64,000 nt of DNA from NCBI RefSeq assembly GCF_000685075.1, contig NZ_BAYD01000013.1, forward strand, positions 105,125 to 169,124. The letters run 5' to 3'. Source of the DNA: Paraburkholderia oxyphila NBRC 105797 (GTDB lineage Bacteria; Pseudomonadota; Gammaproteobacteria; Burkholderiales; Burkholderiaceae). The notes beneath the pieces were generated by a model. The model saw only the letters and a program-made list of their open reading frames with translations, was not told where the DNA came from and did no database searches. Each line of letters starts with the position of its first letter. The stretch's first letter is position 1. The position numbers and the translations under genes are program-made. This document shows, piece after piece, positions 15,441 through 24,727 of this stretch.

Positions 15441-15960
15441 GAAGGCCGCGTGGAAGTCCAGTTCGTTCCGGATTCACCTCCTCGCGATTCGCCAGCGCGT
15501 CGTTTGCCGCTACCCCTGCAATCAGGAAGTTGCAATGCTCCTTAGCCTCGCGCAGGAGATTGAGGTGTCGGATGCGCGAGAGGTCTTTGACCGTGCGCAC
15601 CTCGATGCTCCGGTGCGCGCGCGAGGGCGAGCCCGGCGCGCACCGGTCATCGCGCCGTGTCTGAAGCGCGTGTGCCGGGCGCTTGTGTTCGGCCACAGTG
15701 CCCAGGTCTACCTCCGTGAGGCGGTCATACTCGCGGTACAGCTCCATTTTTCCGTCAGCCCGCAATTCGATGTGCCCGCGCGGGTACTCCCAGACCTCGA
15801 TATTGCGGCGCACCAATCTGCGATTCTTCGGCGTATCGTCCCGAACGCGCATCGCTCGGTGCTACTTTGCCGTCAGCGACTACGTCACGTGCAGTGCCAA
15901 ACTAATCTTCCCGTTCTGGCGCGTCGGCCAACACATCCGTACGGAAGTGCTGGCTGCGCG
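15441..15960 (-). mobile_element. ISNCY-type transposase C-terminal fragment
   Basis: The minus strand reads TPKNRRLVRRNIEVWEYPRG, then HIELRADGKMELYREYDRLT, then GTVAEHKRPAHALQ. This is the characteristic C-terminal domain of ISNCY/integrase-core transposases. The upstream part (15852-15960) matches the preceding segment in a shifted frame and is disrupted. The catalytic core is absent. Downstream it runs into the IS110 fragment near 15440. Inactive relic. Confidence 0.7.
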
Positions 15961-16378
15961 GCTTGTCCGGGACCACGGCCGCAGTTTCGTGAATAAGAAC
16001 CTGCGCTGGTCGGTTCTATAGGCGCCCAACCAACCCGCCGGCCGTGCTGCAGACTGAAATCACGCAGCAAGAATCGGAGTTTTGCGAGGCGGCTCGCGGC
16101 TTATCATTCTGCTCAGACGATCGGGCGATGCCGGTGACGCTGCCCCAGTTATCTGTGAGGACTTCCAGATGAGGGAAAAAGTACACCAACAAGACCATCG
16201 TCGGTCGCTGACTCACTGAATTTTCGAGCATAGCCGTCCTGATTGCGGAAGACATCTAGATGGGACGGTAACGAATGAACTTCGCTTCAGCACCCTGTGG
16301 GTTCATATACCGAATTAGCAGTCGTTGACTCATTCGAAAGATATCCTGCAGCAGATTTGACATGAAAGAGAGATAGAA
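15961..16378. other. 418-bp stretch without a supported gene
   Basis: Short frames only. It forms the leader of the PLP-dependent decarboxylase gene; the last 60 bases are AT-rich, but no convincing promoter was identified. Confidence 0.35.
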
Positions 16379-17806
16379 ATGACCGAGGCATCCCCGTTCC
16401 GTCCAGCTCTTGAACACGCACTAAAGCATGCGCTTCAATATCTGGAAAATTTGAAGCATAGTCCCGTCGCCGCAAGTGCAAGCGCGCAGAACCTGCGTGA
16501 GCGTTTGTGTAAGCCGTTAAATTTCGATGGTCTGGCTCCAGAAAAGGTGATCGATGAATTGGTCGCCGATACGGCCGGCGGCATCATGGGTAATGCGGGT
16601 GGGCGTTTTTACGGCTGGGTTATAAGCGGTTCCTTGCCTGCAGCATTGGCGGCTGACTGGCTAACCAGCGCATGGGATCAAAATGCGGCTTCATACTCTT
16701 GCGGGCCGGCAGAGGCCATTGTCGAAGAGGCGTGTGGCACATGGTTAAAAGACTTGCTTGGTTTGCCCGCGCAAGCGAGTTTCGCCTTAACCAGTGGTTG
16801 TCAGATGGCGCATGTTACAGCGTTGGCAGCAGCTCGCAATGCGTTGCTGACACGGTGTGGCTGGCAAGTAGAACGTGATGGTTTGTTTGGCGCGCCGCCG
16901 ATTCGCATTTTGAGCAGCGACCAATTTCACGGCAGTATTACGCGCGCAACCCGCCTGTTGGGGATGGGAACGCAGGTGGTCGTTGGTCTGCCTACCAATC
17001 ATGCTGGACAACTGGAGACAGCGACGCTGGAGCGGGCATTGCAGGAGGCGCCGGACGTACGGACCATTGTGTTGCTGCAAGCGGGGGACCTTAACATCGG
17101 TGCCTACGATAGTTTTGCTGAATTGATTCCGCTGGCGCATCGCTACGGCGCGTGGGTGCACGTTGATGGTGCGTTCGGGTTGTGGGCCAATGCAAGCCCG
17201 CGCTATCGGCATTTCCTGGTCGGAGTAGAACAGGCCGACTCGTGGGCCACTGATGGTCATAAGTGGTTGAACGTGCCTTATGACAGTGGTTTTGCGTTTG
17301 TGGCGCACCCAGATTCCCATCGTGAGGCCATGTCATATGAGGCGAGCTATATAACGCACAACGACGAAGTCCGTGAACAAAAGGACTGGAATCCCGAGTG
17401 GTCTCGCCGCGGGCGTGGCTTTGCAGCATATGCCGCCTTGCGGCAATTGGGCAGACAAGGCGTGGCGACGCTAATCGATGCATGCTGCGAATCAGCTCAT
17501 GATCTGGTCATGGGAATTGCTGCGTTGCCCGGTGCCGAATTGATTTGGGAGCCTGGTGTCAATCAAGGACTGGTCCGTTTTCTCGATCCGCACCCTAACG
17601 CCAAACAAAGTGATCACGACAACTATACCGACGCGATCGCCGAGGCAGTCGCTAAAGGCGGTGAAGCATTTTTCAGCAATACCACCTGGCGCGGCATGCG
17701 TTGCATGCGGGTGTCCGTCTGCAGTTGGCAAACCGATTCACAGGATGTGGCGCGTGCAATCGCGGCAGTCGCTCGGGCTTTGGAGCAAATAGGGTGGCGC
17801 GATTAA
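16379..17806 (+). CDS. PLP-dependent decarboxylase/aminotransferase family enzyme
   Basis: 475 residues, ATG 16379 behind GAAAGAGAG. It has the fold-type I pattern of group II decarboxylases: HVDGAFG (D263 contacts the cofactor nitrogen) and WATDGHKWLN, where K295 forms the Schiff base with pyridoxal phosphate. Substrates of this family include glutamate, tyrosine, tryptophan and 2,4-diaminobutyrate; the N-terminal region does not let me choose. Codon use is less GC-rich than the neighbours and it sits between IS debris and gene-poor DNA, so recent transfer is possible. It is a single-gene unit. Confidence 0.87.
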   Translation: MTEASPFRPALEHALKHALQYLENLKHSPVAASASAQNLRERLCKPLNFDGLAPEKVIDELVADTAGGIMGNAGGRFYGWVISGSLPAALAADWLTSAWDQNAASYSCGPAEAIVEEACGTWLKDLLGLPAQASFALTSGCQMAHVTALAAARNALLTRCGWQVERDGLFGAPPIRILSSDQFHGSITRATRLLGMGTQVVVGLPTNHAGQLETATLERALQEAPDVRTIVLLQAGDLNIGAYDSFAELIPLAHRYGAWVHVDGAFGLWANASPRYRHFLVGVEQADSWATDGHKWLNVPYDSGFAFVAHPDSHREAMSYEASYITHNDEVREQKDWNPEWSRRGRGFAAYAALRQLGRQGVATLIDACCESAHDLVMGIAALPGAELIWEPGVNQGLVRFLDPHPNAKQSDHDNYTDAIAEAVAKGGEAFFSNTTWRGMRCMRVSVCSWQTDSQDVARAIAAVARALEQIGWRD

Positions 17807-17928
17807 TTGATTTAGTTGCGACTCCGCGAAATAGGCGATTATAGAAACAAAACAGTGATGGCATCTTTAGTGAGATGATTCCTTGATAAAAAATCAGACT
17901 TGGAAACATCGCTGGGCGCGAGCAGATA

Positions 17929-18281
17929 CTAGCGGAAGACGGTTCCTCGTTTGCGGCCGCAGCCATTGATCATCGACGCGATGCACAACCCTGGCGAAGG
18001 GGCGTGCCAGACCAACACCGCCGACGTCGGATGGGAGGGGTTTTCTTTGGGCCACTCGGGGAGCAACGCCACGCTGTACGCGGCGACCGTCGGGTCGATC
18101 ACGCGAGCGTGACGTGCATGCGGAACGCGAGGTCGCTCAGCGCGACGTAGGTGGCCGCATCGGTGAGCAGGTTCGTCGGTCCAGCCACCTGCTTGAGGTC
18201 GGCACTCCTCACGCGGTCCCCGAAAAGCATCAGCGAGCGCTCTTCGTCGTGCTGGCGGGAAACCCAGCACAGCCCATCCAC
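17929..18281 (-). pseudogene. Unidentified gene relic, frameshifted
   Basis: Two minus-strand pieces with strong GC3 codon bias join through a frame change near 18108. The first (18281-18108) includes FGDRVRSADLKQVAGPTNLL and ATYVALSDLAFRMHVTLA; the second (18108-17929) includes IDPTVAAYSVALLPEWP and ends INGCGRKRGTVFR. Both read as real protein, so this is probably the C-terminal half of a decayed gene. I do not recognise the family. Confidence 0.35.
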
Positions 18282-18541
18282 GTCCGGGCATTGGGACTCT
18301 AACGGGTCGCGAGCCGCCGATCGCCGACGATGCAGCGGCTGGTCAGGTTCGGCTATTCACATATGCTCCCGAACGGGCAATCGCGGCCAACCGCATGGGT
18401 TGACGACTGGCCGCCAGCAATATTGCTGGCCTACAGGTGTTCAAATTTCGGGTCGGCTGGAGCGAAACGGCGCTGAGTGGCGATACGGCTCAATTCCTGA
18501 GAAACCTGCTGGCGACCGGCGCATCCCTTATCAAACCGTCG

Positions 18542-18745
18542 CTAGCGACGTCCGCTGCGGCCCCAGACATAGCGCACCCACCGCTGCCACCGGCGTTGCG
18601 GCGGAGCGGCCGGGTTGTGCGCAGCCTGCGCTTGGCGGTCGCGCTCGACGCTCTTCTGGACCTGTTCGTGGATCTGCCGCAACGTCATGCCGCCGGGGCC
18701 TTTCAGTTTGTCGGGATCGGAATCAGGATCGAGATCGTCTGTCAT
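18542..18745 (-). CDS. Small hydrophilic hypothetical protein (67 aa)
   Basis: From ATG 18745 it reads MTDDLDPDSDPDKLKGPGG, then a helix (MTLRQIHEQVQKSVERDRQAQ) and a strongly basic end (WQRWVRYVWGRSGRR). The acidic start and basic, tryptophan-rich end suggest a small nucleic-acid- or membrane-associated protein. The Shine-Dalgarno site (AGGAA) is distant. No function known. Confidence 0.4.
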   Translation of the reverse strand: MTDDLDPDSDPDKLKGPGGMTLRQIHEQVQKSVERDRQAQAAHNPAAPPQRRWQRWVRYVWGRSGRR

Positions 18746-19352
18746 GGGAGTCGCTTGTTCCTGATGAGGCGACTTGATCTTGATACAGATGCGCCGTCGC
18801 AGCAAGCCTGTGGAAGCAGGTCGCTGACCAGCGCGTGGTCCGCAGTGGTGCAAGCGAGCCATGAGCACTGCGAGCGCCTGCCCTGAAGGTCAATAATGTT
18901 CAGTCAGGCGTCCGGCACGCAACACCGCACGGGACGCACCTCGCCATCCAAAATTCTCCATCTGTCTCCGGGTTGCGGCACGACACACGGGCGGGTTATG
19001 CGTGGCGGCCGCGCGCAGCCCCGCCGGTGACAGTCGGGCTGGAATGTCAAAAGTAGTCAGACTACGTGACCTGGCGGTGAGTGGGATGCCTGCAGCGTCG
19101 GTGATCAACGGACGCGCTGACGACAGCGCGTCGGTCCGGTGCGAAAGCAAATGGGTCCGTCGACCCTGAGCGGAACCTTCGTCTTCCTCGAAAAGGGACA
19201 TTCGGCGCATCGGTGCGTGACGATACAGGAACGTCTGTTGCCTTATGTGCGCGTTGATCGTCGTGCCGATCCCGTCTGGATGTCACCGGGTGTGACACGC
19301 TCCAGGTAAACGAATCCCGCGGCAACGCGCGGAGATCAAGGAACGTTTCCGA
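18746..19352. other. 607-bp stretch without a supported gene
   Basis: No frame on either strand has a family motif or good start. It lies downstream of the GntR gene; no strong terminator hairpin was seen. Confidence 0.4.
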
Positions 19353-20186
19353 TCAGTTGGAAAGCGGTACCCGCTCAGGCTCGTCCGCCTCGAACCAGTC
19401 CGGGTAGCGTGCAGCAATCGGCCCGAGAGAAACGAGGACTTCCCGCAGATGCTGGCGCATTGCTTCCTCTGCGGCACCTGGATCGTGAGAACGCAGCGCG
19501 GACAGGATCTCCGCGTGCTGCTTGATCAGCAGGGAGAGCGGGGATACATCCGGCAGGCTCAGGTAGCGGACACGGTCCATCTGCGCCTTGATGTCCTGGA
19601 TCGTCTCCCACGCCGCCGTGCAATCGATAGACTGCGCGATCGAGAAATGGAATGCTTCGTCCAGCGCGAGAAATGCAGCCGTATCGTTCACCTTTGCCGC
19701 AAGCTTCTGGTCGCGGAGATTATCGGCCAGCACCTGCAATTGCGCGTCGGTGATTGACTCGGCGGCCTTGCGGGCGACCGCCGTTTCGATTGCTTCACGG
19801 ATGAATCGCCCTTCCCGCACCTTGCGCGGGGATATCTTCTTGACCAACGTGCCGCGCTGCGGCAACACCTGTAACACGCCCGTCTCGACCAGCTTGATGA
19901 AGGCCTCACGCACAGGTTGTCGGGAGACCTGAAACATGTCCGAGACTTCCTTCTCCGAGAGCGGCATACCCGGCATTATCTGTCCAGCGAAGATCGCTTC
20001 GCGCAGCGCCCGGAAAATCTGCCTGCCGATCGACTCATGTGATTCGATCGATATCTGCGCCGTTAGATCCGGCAACGCGGCGCGCGACACAGCAGCAAGC
20101 CCCACCCGCCTTCTTGCGCGCGGCGCAGCCACGGCAGGTTCAACGGTGGTAACGGATACTGAGTTGCGAGAGGCGTTCTTTGGCAT
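19353..20186 (-). CDS. GntR-family (FCD type) transcriptional regulator
   Basis: 277 residues. After a variable, basic N-terminus of about 45 residues comes the winged helix-turn-helix (LREAIFAGQIMPGMPLSEKE, then VSRQPVREAFIKLVETGVLQ) and the all-helical FCD ligand domain, with conserved acidic and histidine residues in the last two thirds (DEAFH, KQHAEIL). FCD-type GntR proteins sense sugar acids and other organic acids. It faces away from the manD/ABC operon across a 660-bp gap and is the likely repressor, released by mannonate or a related acid. The ATACT-N8-AGTAT palindrome before manD is a candidate operator. Confidence 0.88.
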   Translation of the reverse strand: MPKNASRNSVSVTTVEPAVAAPRARRRVGLAAVSRAALPDLTAQISIESHESIGRQIFRALREAIFAGQIMPGMPLSEKEVSDMFQVSRQPVREAFIKLVETGVLQVLPQRGTLVKKISPRKVREGRFIREAIETAVARKAAESITDAQLQVLADNLRDQKLAAKVNDTAAFLALDEAFHFSIAQSIDCTAAWETIQDIKAQMDRVRYLSLPDVSPLSLLIKQHAEILSALRSHDPGAAEEAMRQHLREVLVSLGPIAARYPDWFEADEPERVPLSN

Positions 20187-20849
20187 ACGGTTAGTCGGGT
20201 GTAGACGCTATGCGGCAGATGATTCGACCAGATTGCAGTCGAACATACATCGCCATACTACCATTCGTCTTTCATATTTTGCCATCGTTGGACGGCTCGT
20301 GTTGCGCACGAGTGAACCTGCGTCGAAGCGCTATGGCCGGAGCAGGGCGTTCTGCAGCGTCAAGAGAGTGTTCTTTTAGCGGTAGCCTCGAAGTTAGCCG
20401 ATGCCAGAACGGTGCACATGACAGCCAGCGCAAGAGCCGATAAGCGGACACACAGCCACCGCCACCAACTCCTGACCGGCAGCGATGGATGAGGAGTTTC
20501 CAGTCGGCCATCCACACGCTGCGTTCCAGCCAGGCTTCAGCATGATCCGCCCCTGGCTTGCACTAAAACCGCACTGTCAGCCTGGCGACATCGTACCGGT
20601 TTGCGTCCCCCTTTGTCCTCAAGCTGAGACTGCCCACAACCCTGCGTGGCTGAAGGTTCCGATGAGCATCGACAAGCGGAATATCAGCAATCTCAGTGTA
20701 ATCCCTGGATAGGATCAAAATTATACTTGTATGGTAGTATGTCTAAAACGTACATGGCGTCGTCTGCGCAGTCGTCGCCCTGTGCATCGAGCCGTGCGTT
20801 GCGCTCCGCCGCAGCGCATGGTTGTCACCGATTTTGCAAGGATGGATTC
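20187..20849. other. 663-bp intergenic region between GntR gene and manD
   Basis: Divergent control region. No gene is supported; it contains the candidate operator at 20723-20740 and the manD leader. The part from about 20688 is repeated, with changes, at 29022. Confidence 0.5.
20723..20740. promoter_or_regulatory. Candidate GntR operator ATACTTGTATGGTAGTAT
   Basis: A palindrome with 5-bp arms (ATACT/AGTAT) and an 8-base centre, 110 bases upstream of manD. The same 18 bases are preserved exactly in the degenerate second copy at 29057-29074, although flanking positions differ, which suggests selection or functional importance. The binding protein is inferred to be the neighbouring FCD-GntR regulator. 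Confidence 0.5.
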
Positions 20850-22058
20850 ATGAAGATCGTTCGCGCCGATGTGATCGTCACCTGTCCGGGGCGGAATTTC
20901 GTCACGTTGAAGATCGTCACTGACGAGGGCGTATATGGCATCGGCGACGCAACACTGAACGGCCGCGAACTCGCCGTTGCTTCCTACCTGAAGGATCATG
21001 TTTGCCCGACATTGATTGGCCGGGATGCCGGGTGCATCGAGGATATCTGGCAGTACCTCTATAAAGGCGCGTACTGGCGCCGTGGGCCCGTGACGATGAC
21101 GGCGATTGCCGCCGTCGACGTGGCGCTGTGGGACATCCTTGGCAAAGTTACCGGAATGCCGTTATACCGGTTGCTGGGCGGCGCGTCGCGGGATGGCGTG
21201 ATGGTGTACGGACACGCGACGGGACACGATATCCCGGAAGCGCTCGACCGCTACGCGGAGCACGTGGAAATGGGCTATAAGGCGATCCGTGTCCAGTGTG
21301 GTGTCCCGAACGTGCGTTCCGTGTACGGCGTGCCCAAAGACAATGGCATGTACGAACCGGCGACCAAAGGTACGGTTGAAGAGCACAGTTGGTCTTCTGA
21401 GAAGTATCTCGACTTTGTGCCAAAGCTATTCGAGGCGGTGCGTGCCAAATTCGGCTTCGATACGCACTTGCTGCATGACGTTCATCATCGCTTGACCCCG
21501 ATCGAGGCGGCGCGTCTAGGCAAATCGGTCGAACCATACCGTTTGTTCTGGATGGAAGACCCCACGCCAGCGGAAAACCAGGCGGCGTTTCGCCTCATCC
21601 GCGAGCATACGGTGACACCGATTGCCGTCGGTGAAGTGTTCAACAGTATCTGGGACTGCAAGCAGCTAATCGAAGAGCAACTGATCGACTACATCCGCGC
21701 AACGCTCACGCATGCCGGTGGGATCACGCATTTGCGGCGCATCGCGGATTTCGCGTCGCTCTGCCAGGTGCGCACCGGTTGCCACGGCCCGTCGGACCTG
21801 TCGCCCGTTTGCATGGGTGCAGCGTTGCATTTCGATCTGTGGGCTCCGAATTTCGGCGTGCAGGAGTACATGGGTTTTCCTGAGGCGGCGCTTGAAGTCT
21901 TTCCGCATGCATGGCGCTTTGAGCGAGGGATGATGCATCCGGGCGACGCGCCAGGGCATGGTGTCGACATTGACGAAGCGCTCGCTGCGCGCTACCCGTA
22001 TACCCCCGCATATTTGCCGGTCGCGCGCCTGGAAGACGGCACCTTGTGGAACTGGTAA
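20850..22058 (+). CDS. manD: D-mannonate dehydratase (ManD, enolase superfamily)
   Basis: 402 residues from ATG 20850 (AAGGAT lies upstream), the normal ManD length. Residues fall at the exact positions known from characterised ManD enzymes: metal ligands D210, E236 and E262, with R147, Y159 and H212 in the active site; a [10 protein letters not shown] loop follows. The enzyme removes water from D-mannonate to give 2-keto-3-deoxy-D-gluconate in the cytoplasm; low-activity relatives act on other C6 acid sugars, so the true substrate is open. It is first in an operon with an ABC sugar importer, an SDR and a mutarotase-like protein, downstream of a candidate GntR operator. Confidence 0.92.
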   Translation: MKIVRADVIVTCPGRNFVTLKIVTDEGVYGIGDATLNGRELAVASYLKDHVCPTLIGRDAGCIEDIWQYLYKGAYWRRGPVTMTAIAAVDVALWDILGKVTGMPLYRLLGGASRDGVMVYGHATGHDIPEALDRYAEHVEMGYKAIRVQCGVPNVRSVYGVPKDNGMYEPATKGTVEEHSWSSEKYLDFVPKLFEAVRAKFGFDTHLLHDVHHRLTPIEAARLGKSVEPYRLFWMEDPTPAENQAAFRLIREHTVTPIAVGEVFNSIWDCKQLIEEQLIDYIRATLTHAGGITHLRRIADFASLCQVRTGCHGPSDLSPVCMGAALHFDLWAPNFGVQEYMGFPEAALEVFPHAWRFERGMMHPGDAPGHGVDIDEALAARYPYTPAYLPVARLEDGTLWNW

Positions 22059-22140
22059 CGATTCACTTTTGTTCTGTGGTGACTTCACCGCCCGGACCAT
22101 TGTTTTCACGTCGTATCACCATAAGAGAGAGGAGATAATC

Positions 22141-23103
22141 ATGCAACACATCAAGAAAGCGGTTGCTCTGTCCGTGCTGGCCGCAGGCCTGATTTCCGCC
22201 GGCGCCGCGCAGGCGAAGCAACTGGTCATCGCTGGCATCGTGTTCCAGCAGGATCAGTATTTCCGGACCGTGCAGGTCGGTATGCGCGACGCGGCGAAAG
22301 CAGCCGGCGCCGAACTGCTGGAGGCCAACAGCGACAACAAGCTGGAGAAGGAGTCGCAACTCATCGACACGTACATTGCACGTGGAGTGGACGCGATTGT
22401 AATCGCACCGCTCAGCGCCAAAGGGTCGATGAACGCCATTCAGAAGGCTCGCGCAAAAGGTATCACGGTCGTCACTTACGGTACTTCGGTAGGGGGTGAT
22501 CTGGCCCAGGCATCTGTCATGAGCAGCGATCGTGACCTGGGTCTCAGTGTCGGGAAGGACGCGAGCCAGTACATCCTGAAACATGCGCAGCCGGGTACCA
22601 GAATGAAGATAGCGACGATCGCATTCAAGTCCCAGTTGCCAGAGCAAAGCGATGCGCGCGTCAACGGTTTCCTGGACCAGATCAAGCCGCAGGTGGATGT
22701 GGTTGCCCAGCAGGACGCGTGGTTAGCGGAGAAAGCCGTAGCGGTAGTTGGTGACATCATCACGGCGAACCCGGATGTGCAGATTATCTTCGCAGCCAAC
22801 GAAGGCGGCACGGTGGGTGCAGTGCAGGCAGTCAAGAATGCCGGAAAGGCAGGCAAGATTGTGGTCTTCGGCATCGACGGTACTGAGCAGACAGCGAAAG
22901 CCGTGCTGAGTCAAGATGGCATCCTGCAGGCGGTGGCCGCGCAGCAGCCCTACCTCGTAGGCAAGGATGCAGTTGAGGCGGCCATCACGCTTGCAAACAA
23001 GAAGACACCCGCGCAGAAGGACGAGGTCGTGCCCGTCAAGCTGCTGGCTCGCCAGCAGCCGGAGCAGGTTACGAGCTTCCTCGCCGAGGTCAAAAAGTAC
23101 TGA
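22141..23103 (+). CDS. Sugar ABC transporter periplasmic binding protein (RbsB type)
   Basis: 320 residues; ATG 22141 has GAGAGGAG just upstream. A signal peptide (MQHIKKAVALSVLAAGLISA, cleaved after AQA) is followed by a type I periplasmic-binding fold: VIAGIVFQQDQYFRTVQVGM near the N-terminus and GVDAIVIAPLSAKG in the hinge region. This class captures pentoses, hexoses or sugar acids in the periplasm and hands them to a permease/ATPase pair. The following two genes code for exactly these partners. The ligand is likely a substrate or precursor of ManD, by context only. Confidence 0.9.
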   Translation: MQHIKKAVALSVLAAGLISAGAAQAKQLVIAGIVFQQDQYFRTVQVGMRDAAKAAGAELLEANSDNKLEKESQLIDTYIARGVDAIVIAPLSAKGSMNAIQKARAKGITVVTYGTSVGGDLAQASVMSSDRDLGLSVGKDASQYILKHAQPGTRMKIATIAFKSQLPEQSDARVNGFLDQIKPQVDVVAQQDAWLAEKAVAVVGDIITANPDVQIIFAANEGGTVGAVQAVKNAGKAGKIVVFGIDGTEQTAKAVLSQDGILQAVAAQQPYLVGKDAVEAAITLANKKTPAQKDEVVPVKLLARQQPEQVTSFLAEVKKY

Positions 23104-23181
23104 CCGGACTACGCTGTTTTCGGTGCGATTCTTGTCCCTGCCGATCGTATTGCGACGGCAGGGAGATGCGGAGACAACTCG

Positions 23182-24726
23182 ATGTACACACAACCTGACG
23201 CTTCCCGGTCTGGATTGCAAGCCCATTCTGGCGCGCCACCGTCGTCGGCGCTGTCGTTGCGGAGCCTGAGCAAGCGCTATGGGTCGATCACCGCGCTCGA
23301 CTCCTTTAGCCACGATTTCGCGCCCGCGCAAGTACATGCATTGATCGGCAAGAACGGCTCAGGCAAGAGCACGTTCATCAAATTGCTGGCCGGCGCAATC
23401 CAACCCACCAGTGGGCAGATTGGGGTCGGTGGAAATACGGTTGATTTCGGAAATCCGCAAGATGCCTTACGAGCGGGTATCGCCACGGTATTCCAGGAAC
23501 TTAGCCTGATACGGGAGTTGAGCGTCGCCGAGAACATCTATCTCGGGCGACTACCAACAACTCGTGCCGGGGGCCGCGTGGACTGGGCCGCGACCCACCG
23601 CCAGGCGAGCGCGCTACTCGAATCGATGGGGCTGGACATCGACCCCGCTACGCCGGTGCGGCGACTCAGCGTGGGCCAACAACAGGTCGTGGAGATCGTG
23701 AAGGCGATGTCCAACGAGCCGGACATCCTGTTGCTCGACGAACCCACTTCGGCGCTCGCTAGCAGCGAGGTCGATCATCTCTTTCAGGTGATGCGACGTC
23801 TGCGCAGCCAGGGCGTGACGATGATCTACATCTCGCACCGGCTCGCCGAACTTGAGATGATCGCCGATACCGTGACTGTGATCCGCGATAGCCGTCACAT
23901 CGGCAGCGTGCCTATCACCGAAGCGAAACCAAAAGTCATTCTGGATATGATGTTCGGCGAGACCGAATTCGCGCGTCGAACCAGCGCCCCGTGCCGCAGC
24001 CGCCACACGGTGCTCAGCGTCGAACACGTTAGCCTGCCCCCCAAGCTGCACGATGTGAGTTTCACGTTACACAAGGGCGAGGTACTGGGTATTGCCGGGA
24101 TGCTGGGTTCAGGTCGCACCGAGTTGCTGCGCGCAATCTACGGGCTGTTGCCATCGGCTTCGGGCAGCATCGTCCTCAACGGCCAACCGGTCAAAAATCC
24201 GACGCCGCAAAAGATGAAGGCCCTCGGCCTGGGTTACACGTCTGAGAACCGCAAGGAAGATGGTCTGGTGCAATTTGCCAGCATACGCGACAACCTCTGC
24301 CTCGCGGGCCTTCGGCGCATTGCCCCCAAGGGGTGGATCAGCAGGAAGATCGAACAGCCTTTTGTCGACAAGAACATCCGCGACCTGCACATCAAGGTCT
24401 CCAGTGCTGACAAACCCGTGTCCTCGCTTTCGGGAGGTAACCAGCAAAAGGTGGTGATCGGTAACTGGCTTAACGCCGGACCCACCGTGCTGCTTTTCGA
24501 CGAACCCTCTCGCGGCGTCGACGTCGCGGCAAAGCAGCAGATTTTCCAGATCATCTGGGAACAGGCCGAACGCGGTCTTTCGTCGATCGTCGTGTCGACT
24601 GAACTGGAGGAACTGCTGGAAGTCTGCGACCGCATCCTGGTACTGCGTGATGGACGCATCCAGTGTGAGCTAGATCCGTCTACCACTGACGCTAAAGCGC
24701 TATACGCAGCGTGTATGGAGAAATAA
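23182..24726 (+). CDS. Sugar ABC transporter ATP-binding protein (two ATPase domains)
   Basis: 514 residues of the RbsA/XylG/AraG type. First domain: Walker A GKNGSGKST (about residue 55), signature LSVGQQQ, Walker B LLLDEPTSAL. Second domain: degenerate P-loop GMLGSGRTE, signature LSGGNQQ, Walker B LLFDEPSRG. The atypical second P-loop is normal for this family. It powers uptake together with the binding protein upstream and the permease downstream, with which it nearly overlaps (one base between stop and next start). Confidence 0.93.
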   Translation: MYTQPDASRSGLQAHSGAPPSSALSLRSLSKRYGSITALDSFSHDFAPAQVHALIGKNGSGKSTFIKLLAGAIQPTSGQIGVGGNTVDFGNPQDALRAGIATVFQELSLIRELSVAENIYLGRLPTTRAGGRVDWAATHRQASALLESMGLDIDPATPVRRLSVGQQQVVEIVKAMSNEPDILLLDEPTSALASSEVDHLFQVMRRLRSQGVTMIYISHRLAELEMIADTVTVIRDSRHIGSVPITEAKPKVILDMMFGETEFARRTSAPCRSRHTVLSVEHVSLPPKLHDVSFTLHKGEVLGIAGMLGSGRTELLRAIYGLLPSASGSIVLNGQPVKNPTPQKMKALGLGYTSENRKEDGLVQFASIRDNLCLAGLRRIAPKGWISRKIEQPFVDKNIRDLHIKVSSADKPVSSLSGGNQQKVVIGNWLNAGPTVLLFDEPSRGVDVAAKQQIFQIIWEQAERGLSSIVVSTELEELLEVCDRILVLRDGRIQCELDPSTTDAKALYAACMEK

Positions 24727-24727
24727 A

